Shown in pieces: positions 7,159 through 11,781 of a DNA stretch of 11,781 bases. Position 1 is the first letter of the stretch. Every line of letters begins with the position of its first letter. Made by a program: the position numbers and the translations under genes. Under the pieces are notes generated by a model, which was not told the origin of the DNA, made no database searches, and saw only the letters and a list, made by a program, of their open reading frames with translations. Source of the DNA: Halothiobacillaceae bacterium. GTDB lineage: Bacteria > Pseudomonadota > Gammaproteobacteria > Halothiobacillales > Halothiobacillaceae. The stretch spans positions 1 through 11,781 of the forward strand of contig DRZW01000065.1 in NCBI GenBank assembly GCA_011380105.1, in the 5' to 3' direction.

Positions 7159-8082
7159 TTAAATCGCCAGCAGGCATTTTAAATGCGCGGTGACTGAACG
7201 ACCCAGCGCACCGGGGTGATAGCCCCCCTCTAATAGCGAAACCATGCGTCCGTTTGCTGATTTAAGCGCTTGATTACGCAGCTGTTCGGTTAGCCAAACG
7301 TAGTCATCCTCAATTAGCCCCAACTGCCCCATATCATCCTCCAAATGGCCATCAAACCCGGCAGAGATCAAAATTAATTGCGGGGCAAATTCAGCGAGCT
7401 TGGCAAACCAGGCAGCCTTGATAGCCTCGCGCCACTGTGAACCGCGGGTTGCCGCAGGCAGAGGAACGGGGAGACAGTTGGTGCAGGGCTCTTCTGCACC
7501 GGTAAACGGGTAGAAGGGGTGCTGGAATACAGAGCAGAACAAAATTTGTTCATCACCACCGACAATGGCTTCAGTGCCATCGCCGTGGTGGACGTCAAAA
7601 TCAATAATGGCGATACGCTTAATCTGATGCACAGCTTGGGCGTGACGGGCGGCGATGGCGATGTTATTAAGCAAACAAAAACCAGCAGGCTGGTCAGGTC
7701 CAGCATGGTGCCCCGGGGGACGCACAGCGCCAAAGGCTGCGCGGTTTTCTCCTTGCATGACCCAATCCACGCCGGCCACACCGGCACCGGCCGCGCGCAG
7801 TGCTGCATCCAGCGAACCGGGGCTAAGTGCTGTGTCGCCATCGAGGGGGACTATGCCCTCTGTGGGTATATTGGTGCGCAGCGCGTCGAGATAATGCGGG
7901 CAGTGTGCTCGTGTCACCGCCTCATCATCGGCATAGGGTGCTTGCTGATGAACCAGAAACGGATCAATGCCTGAGGCAATCAACTGATCAAAAATGGCAT
8001 TAATCCGACCGGGTTGATCGGGATGTAATGATCCATTTTTATGCTCTAAGCAATCCGGGTGAGAAAAAATAGCGACGTTCAT
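7159..8082 (-). CDS. histone deacetylase superfamily amidohydrolase
   Basis: A 307-aa Zn-dependent deacetylase-fold enzyme of the arginase/HDAC superfamily; bacterial members remove acetyl groups from protein lysines (AcuC), polyamines or other amides. Expected catalytic elements are all present, numbering from the ATG at 8082: RPPGHHA (121-127) with the His pair H125/H126; DFDVHHGDGT (161-170) supplying zinc ligands D163 and H165; SAGFD (240-244) supplying zinc ligand D244; and LEGGY (284-288) with the transition-state Tyr288. Length is normal for single-domain bacterial members, and no signal peptide is seen, so it is cytoplasmic. I chose the ATG at 8082: it begins at the conserved NVAIFSHPDC start and has AGGTG 8 bases upstream. 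A longer in-frame start at 8169 would overlap the neighbour and adds a non-conserved 29-residue tail. It is divergent from the Pat-type acetyltransferase 77 bases away, suggesting it reverses that enzyme's marks. Its real substrate is not determined by sequence. Confidence 0.93.
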   Translation of the reverse strand: MNVAIFSHPDCLEHKNGSLHPDQPGRINAIFDQLIASGIDPFLVHQQAPYADDEAVTRAHCPHYLDALRTNIPTEGIVPLDGDTALSPGSLDAALRAAGAGVAGVDWVMQGENRAAFGAVRPPGHHAGPDQPAGFCLLNNIAIAARHAQAVHQIKRIAIIDFDVHHGDGTEAIVGGDEQILFCSVFQHPFYPFTGAEEPCTNCLPVPLPAATRGSQWREAIKAAWFAKLAEFAPQLILISAGFDGHLEDDMGQLGLIEDDYVWLTEQLRNQALKSANGRMVSLLEGGYHPGALGRSVTAHLKCLLAI

Positions 8083-8159
8083 TTTGCCTACACCTAAATG
8101 GGTTATGCTCGAATAAAGTATGCGCGCTAACCCCACGATTGAGCAATAGGAGTGAACAA
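8083..8159. promoter_or_regulatory. shared divergent promoter region between deacetylase and acetyltransferase
   Basis: This 77-base spacer must carry the start signals of both genes. On the minus strand a weak candidate is TTGCTC (8141-8146) with CATACT (8117-8122), spacer 18, feeding the deacetylase. I see no convincing plus-strand -35/-10 pair for the acetyltransferase. Ribosome sites are clear: AGGAG at 8148-8152 (7 bases before the acetyltransferase ATG) and AGGTG (minus strand, 8091-8095) for the deacetylase. If the minus-strand candidate is right, its -35 falls almost on the acetyltransferase ribosome site, so any bound regulator could affect both genes. Confidence 0.4.
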
Positions 8160-10838
8160 ATGGGTGCACATGTCCTCGAACGATTATTTAATCCTGAGCG
8201 TATTGCCGTTTACGGAGCCAGCACGCGCGAAGGTCGGGTTGGCACTATGGTGTTTCGCAATCTGCTCACCGCAGGTTATAGCGGTACCATCGTGCCAATT
8301 AACCCTAAGTATGAGGTCATCGAAGAGCACACTTGTTATCCCAGCCTGAAAGCCTATGGCATCCCGGTGGATTTGGCGGTCATCGCCACACCAGCGCCGA
8401 GTGTGCCGGGTATTATCCGCGAATGCGGTGAGATGGGTGTTCGCGGTGCGGTGGTTTTATCGGCGGGTTTTGCCGAATCGGGTGAGCAGGGCAAACGCTT
8501 GCAAAAGGATATGCTCGATACTGCCCAGCACTTTGGTATCCGGATTTTAGGGCCTAATTGCTTGGGGTTGATGCGACCGTCATTGGGTTTAAATGCCACC
8601 TTCAGCCGCAACCAGGCCCGCGAGGGGCATCTGGCATTGGTCTCTCAGTCCGGTGCTTTATGTACGGCTGTGCTCGATTGGGCAGAAGGCCGCGAGGTGG
8701 GTTTTTCCGCGATAGCCTCTTCCGGGGATGCGGCAGACATTGATTTTGGAGAATTGCTGGATTATCTCGCCTTGGACGGCAAGACCCACGGCATTCTTCT
8801 TTATATTGAGGGTGTGCGCGATGCGCGGCGCTTTCTCTCGGGTTTGCGGGCGGCGGCTCGGGTTAAGCCGGTTATCGTGCTTAAATCGGCCCGGCATACC
8901 AAAAGCTCCAAAGCAGCGACGACCCACACCGGTGCGTTAATCGGTAGTGATGATGTCTTCAATGCCGCCTTAGAGCGCGCCGGGGTGGTGCGGGTGGAAA
9001 ATGTCACCCAACTGTTTGCCGCAGCGCAGATTCTCTCGCTGGGGCTGCGACAAAAGACTGGCTCGTTGCTGGTGTTAACCAACGGGGGCGGTCCGGGGGT
9101 GATGGCGGTGGATCGGGCGGAGGATTTAAATGTGCCATTGAGCAGGTTGGATGAAAAAACTCTAGCCGGTCTCAATGAAGTATTGCCCGCGCATTGGTCG
9201 CATGATAATCCTGTCGATATTCTTGGCGATGCCGACCCGCAACGCTATCACCAATCGCTGGATGTGGCGCTAAAAGATAAAAATGTTGCCGCTGCGATCG
9301 TCATCCTCACCCCCCAGGCTATGACCGACCCCTTAGGTTGTGCAGAGCAAGTCATTGAGGTGGCTAAGAAGAACCATAAGCCGGTAATGGCCTGTTGGTT
9401 GGGTGACACCTTGGTAAAAAGCGCGCGTGAAGCCTTTGATCAGGCTGGCATTCCTCATTTTCGAGCCCCGGAATCAGCCGTGGAGGCCATCGCTGCCCTA
9501 ATGGCGCACCGGCGTAATCAAGCCCTGCTAATGCAAACCCCCTCGGCGATTGCCGAAGAGCAAACCGCGGATGTAGAAGGCGCGCGGTTGATTATTGAAG
9601 CAGCGCGGGCCGAGGGGCGCAGCACTTTAGACATGCGTGAGTCTAAAGCAATTCTGGCGGCATTTCGCATTCCCACCAATCCCAGCATGCTAGCACGCAC
9701 CCCCAACGATGCCATGCTAGCTGCCGAGACCTTGGGTTTCCCGGTTGCGCTGAAGATTTCCGCGCCCGATCTGACCCACAAAAGTGATTCTGGTGGGGTG
9801 CGGTTAAACATTCGCAGTGTGCAGTCGGTGCGGATGCAGGCTGCTGAAATGCTCGAGCAGTTCCGGCGTAAATACCCCGATACCCGTATCGATGGAGTAA
9901 CCGTCGAGCACATGAGCGATCACCACAATGTGCGCGAACTGTTGGTAGGCATTATGCGTGATCCGGTATTCGGTCCAGTGATTACCTTTGGTATGGGCGG
10001 CACACAGGTGGAAATCCTTGCTGACCGAGCACTGGCATTGCCGCCACTTAATGAAGTAATTATCGAACGGATGATCGAGCAGACCCGGGTTTCCCGCGCA
10101 CTCAATGCCTTCCGCGGGATGCCGGCGGTCAACAAAAAAGCCATTGTTGCCGTCTTGCTGCGGGTCTCGGAAATGGCCTGTGAATTGCCAGAGATTGATG
10201 GACTGGATATCAATCCGCTGTTTGCTGATGACAAGCAGGTCATGGCCGTCGATGCGCGCATTACCTTAGCGCGGGTTCGCCGCGGTGCTGAGCGTTATGC
10301 CCATCTGGCGATTCACCCCTATCCGGCACATTTAGCGCGAACCTGGGTGGCGGCCAATGGCCGGTTGGTGAAAATTCGACCCATCCGCCCGGAAGATGCC
10401 GAAGCTGAACAAACCTTTGTGCGTAATCTTTCTGATCAAAGCCGCTATTTCCGCTTTATGCGCCCGATTGCCGAGCTCAGCCCGCAAATGCTGGTGCGTT
10501 TTACCCAGATTGACTACGACCGGGAAATGGCCTTTGTGGCCATGACTGACGGCGCTCAGGGCGAGCGTGAGGTAGGCGTGGCGCGCTATATCGTCCAGCC
10601 TGATGGCATCACAGCTGAATTTGCCTTGGTGGTGGCCGATGATTGGCAAGGCCAAGGTCTGGGCGGTGAGCTATTAGAAACGCTCATCACCTCCGCTCGC
10701 AGACGGGGTATCCGGGAACTTGAAGGTGAGGTGCTGGCTGAAAACCACGCTATGCTTGCCTTGGCAGAACGCAGTGGCTTTGAGTGCTATCCTGTGATGG
10801 ATGATAAATCGGTGGTGAAGGTGCGCCGACGTATTTAG
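8160..10838 (+). CDS. pat: Pat/PatZ(YfiQ)-type protein lysine acetyltransferase: NDP-forming acyl-CoA synthetase-like region fused to GNAT domain
   Basis: An 892-aa two-part protein. Characterised homologues (Salmonella Pat, E. coli PatZ/YfiQ/Pka) use acetyl-CoA to acetylate a catalytic lysine of acetyl-CoA synthetase, switching it off. Domains in order: CoA-binding Rossmann fold about 5-130 (IAVYGAS, GPNCLGL at 131-137); succinyl-CoA-ligase-like flavodoxin domains about 145-450, with VSQSGAL (161-167), the ATTHTGALIGSD loop with H256, and TNGGGPGVMAVD (307-318); ATP-grasp domain about 490-705 (FPVALKISAPDLTHKSDSGGV region, 527-547); and GNAT domain about 735-892 with acetyl-CoA loop QGQGLGG (830-836) and probable catalytic Glu in AEFAL (E820). 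The phosphohistidine-type H256 is retained, so residual acyl-CoA synthetase activity is possible. The start is decided by AGGAG at 8148-8152, 7 bases before the ATG; a TTG at 8139 would run through that site. It is divergent from an HDAC-family deacetylase, the likely counter-enzyme. Confidence 0.95.
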   Translation: MGAHVLERLFNPERIAVYGASTREGRVGTMVFRNLLTAGYSGTIVPINPKYEVIEEHTCYPSLKAYGIPVDLAVIATPAPSVPGIIRECGEMGVRGAVVLSAGFAESGEQGKRLQKDMLDTAQHFGIRILGPNCLGLMRPSLGLNATFSRNQAREGHLALVSQSGALCTAVLDWAEGREVGFSAIASSGDAADIDFGELLDYLALDGKTHGILLYIEGVRDARRFLSGLRAAARVKPVIVLKSARHTKSSKAATTHTGALIGSDDVFNAALERAGVVRVENVTQLFAAAQILSLGLRQKTGSLLVLTNGGGPGVMAVDRAEDLNVPLSRLDEKTLAGLNEVLPAHWSHDNPVDILGDADPQRYHQSLDVALKDKNVAAAIVILTPQAMTDPLGCAEQVIEVAKKNHKPVMACWLGDTLVKSAREAFDQAGIPHFRAPESAVEAIAALMAHRRNQALLMQTPSAIAEEQTADVEGARLIIEAARAEGRSTLDMRESKAILAAFRIPTNPSMLARTPNDAMLAAETLGFPVALKISAPDLTHKSDSGGVRLNIRSVQSVRMQAAEMLEQFRRKYPDTRIDGVTVEHMSDHHNVRELLVGIMRDPVFGPVITFGMGGTQVEILADRALALPPLNEVIIERMIEQTRVSRALNAFRGMPAVNKKAIVAVLLRVSEMACELPEIDGLDINPLFADDKQVMAVDARITLARVRRGAERYAHLAIHPYPAHLARTWVAANGRLVKIRPIRPEDAEAEQTFVRNLSDQSRYFRFMRPIAELSPQMLVRFTQIDYDREMAFVAMTDGAQGEREVGVARYIVQPDGITAEFALVVADDWQGQGLGGELLETLITSARRRGIRELEGEVLAENHAMLALAERSGFECYPVMDDKSVVKVRRRI

Positions 10839-10845
10839 CGAGCCT

Positions 10846-10862
10846 CCTAACCGGGCGTTGGG
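10846..10862 (+). terminator. possible weak terminator after the acetyltransferase gene
   Basis: A stem CCTAAC / GTTGGG (one G-T pair) with loop CGGGC begins 8 bases after the stop codon and is followed by CACTTTATAT. The stem is short and the T run poor, so an intrinsic terminator is only a possibility. Confidence 0.3.
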
Positions 10863-10866
10863 CACT

Positions 10867-11004
10867 TTATATCAGCCGATACATTACCCGAGTAAAAATG
10901 CCCAGGGTGTTGATGGCCTGTCCGATATGAGCTTGATCTTCGCTTGTGGGCATGAGTTCCCTTGGTGGTTGCTTGATGCCGACAAGCTCAGGATAGGTGG
11001 GTAA
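10867..11004 (-). pseudogene. 3' remnant of an unidentified gene
   Basis: A minus-strand open stretch of 45 codons ends in TAA at 10869-10867 and begins directly after an in-frame stop at 11007-11005. It reads YPELVGIKQPPRELM followed by PTSEDQAHIGQAINTLGIF and ends TRVMYRLI. The sequence looks like real protein rather than noise. An internal ATG (codon 18) would give only 28 residues and has no convincing ribosome site. I do not recognise the family. Its stop lies 28 bases from the stop of the convergent acetyltransferase gene, as expected for the 3' end of a once-intact convergent gene. It could alternatively be a real small gene. Confidence 0.35.
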
Positions 11005-11240
11005 TTACAATCTATGCAGTGAATTAGCGTGATTACGACGTGCGCGCTTGGCTTGTGGTTATCGGAGATTGGTGGTTTTTTAACTTCCCAATACAGCAAT
11101 CGGGTTGCGCAACCGGTTTTTGCGTTAACCTAATATCAGGCTGGCAGTAAAATAATGCCCACCGCATTATGGTCAGCGCGGCAGTGGGAGTTAATGCTGG
11201 TGGTTTAAAAGATTTACTTACAATTAACACAGGCTAAGCG
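11005..11240. other. gap without an intact gene
   Basis: No intact gene or RNA is seen. A 22-codon plus-strand frame (11169-11237, MVSAAVGVNAGGLKDLLTIN) has protein-like composition but no ribosome site and no recognised family. A 12-base palindrome GGTTGCGCAACC (11103-11114) is followed by GGTTTTT on the plus strand. It is too short to call a terminator. Confidence 0.3.
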
Positions 11241-11663
11241 CTAGGGGCTGGTTACATGACCGGTAGCCCATTTGCAGCCGCGGTGCCGTTTGGCTTCTTC
11301 TTGAATTTGCTCTAAGGTCAGATCGGTACGGATGGCTAGAGTGAGCCGTTTTTCACCCGTCTCACCGCGCTATTAGCGCCTAGTATCGCGCAATGGCGCT
11401 AGCGTACCTCAAAGGCGTCATGCAGATCCTCGCAAACCGCATTGGCTAGAGGATGACGGAAATTGGGTTGCGCGACCCGCGCGTTGATGCATCTTGCAGC
11501 TATTAACCCCCCTCACGCAGGACATCGATGGTTTTTCTGGCGTGTTGATCGCTCAGATCGGTGTCGGTTTTGTTTTTCTCGTTTATTTGCTGAGCTCTGT
11601 TACGTTGGGGGACTCGGGTAGTTTTGTATCCCGATTGGTCACAACGGTGTCAGGTCGGTTATT
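11241..11663 (-). pseudogene. frameshifted remnant of an unidentified protein-coding gene
   Basis: Four consecutive minus-strand stretches of protein-like sequence follow each other in changing frames. 11663-11583 reads RPDTVVTNRDTKLPESPN... to a stop. About 11630-11503 continues with NEKNKTDTDLSD and HARKTIDVLREGG to a stop. 11512-11399 gives INARVAQPNFRHPLANAV and CEDLHDAFEVR to a stop. 11369-11241 gives RLTLAIRTDLTLEQIQEEA and KRHRGCKWATGHVTSP to a final TAG. Each piece picks up close to where the previous one breaks, as expected for one gene with at least three frame disruptions. The inferred product is roughly 140 residues within the window, and no start codon with a ribosome site is visible. 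I do not recognise the family. Sequencing error is a less likely explanation, because intact genes nearby show no such breaks. Confidence 0.5.
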
Positions 11664-11781
11664 CTAGTGTGTGTATAGCCGACTTGATGATTACCTGTGG
11701 CCTTAAGGCTAAGGCATTGGTATATATCCAGTCGCTTTCTTAACCCTAAGTTAGCAAAATGTGAATCATTCATGCAGCAAC
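11664..11781. other. right edge, nothing recognised
   Basis: This A/T-richer stretch shows no open frame, hairpin or RNA gene that I can support. On the minus strand it lies upstream of the pseudogene fragments and might hold their lost start region. Confidence 0.3.

Noticed and set aside
7519..7974. 151-codon plus-strand open frame
   Set aside because: It is fully antisense to the conserved catalytic part of the deacetylase gene.
8139..8159. TTG start adding 7 residues to the acetyltransferase
   Set aside because: The AGGAG ribosome site lies inside this extension and fits the ATG at 8160.
8083..8169. 29-codon upstream extension of the deacetylase from an ATG at 8169
   Set aside because: It would overlap the divergent neighbour's start, is not family-like, and a good ribosome site precedes the ATG at 8082.
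11103..11114. Palindrome GGTTGCGCAACC and a similar GGGTTGCGCGACCC at 11465-11478 as a possible repeat family or operator
   Set aside because: There are only two imperfect copies, and the second is explained by coding sequence in the pseudogene fragment.
10839..11781. tRNA, small RNA, IS element or CRISPR array in the right-hand gap
   Set aside because: No cloverleaf, terminal inverted repeats, transposase motifs or regularly spaced repeats were found by eye.

Overview
The window looks like a piece of a gammaproteobacterial chromosome of intermediate GC content. The evidence is a ribosomal protein L16 hydroxylase of the RoxA/YcfD type, a DASH-type cryptochrome/photolyase, an AcrB-superfamily RND pump with its adaptor, and a large Pat/PatZ(YfiQ)-type lysine acetyltransferase. 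I cannot place it more precisely from sequence alone. There are no tRNA or rRNA genes, insertion sequences or CRISPR arrays that I can see.

Layout. On the minus strand, 1-404 is the 5' part of roxA, which runs off the left edge. 405-822 has no intact gene. 823-2145 (minus) is a DASH-family cryptochrome. 2292-5450 and 5447-6742 (both minus) form a translationally coupled operon: the adaptor is upstream, and its stop overlaps the pump start in an ATGA. 6743-7158 carries no intact gene but holds a recognisable remnant of a Fis/NtrC-type helix-turn-helix on the plus strand. 7159-8082 (minus) is a histone-deacetylase-superfamily amidohydrolase, and 8160-10838 (plus) is the Pat-type acetyltransferase. 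The two are divergent and share a 77-bp intergenic region. 10839-11781 has no intact gene but contains pieces of at least one, probably two or more, decayed minus-strand genes.

How the genes may work together. The notable arrangement is the head-to-head pair of a protein lysine acetyltransferase (Pat) and an HDAC-family deacetylase. It suggests a local module for reversible acetylation, probably of acyl-CoA synthetases. This resembles in logic the AcuA/AcuC control of AcsA in Bacillus, but uses a different acetyltransferase architecture. The efflux operon encodes only the inner-membrane pump and periplasmic adaptor, so it would have to borrow an outer-membrane channel encoded elsewhere. The flanking gaps hold frameshifted coding debris, so this locus seems to have lost several genes, including a probable regulator, while keeping compact intact operons.
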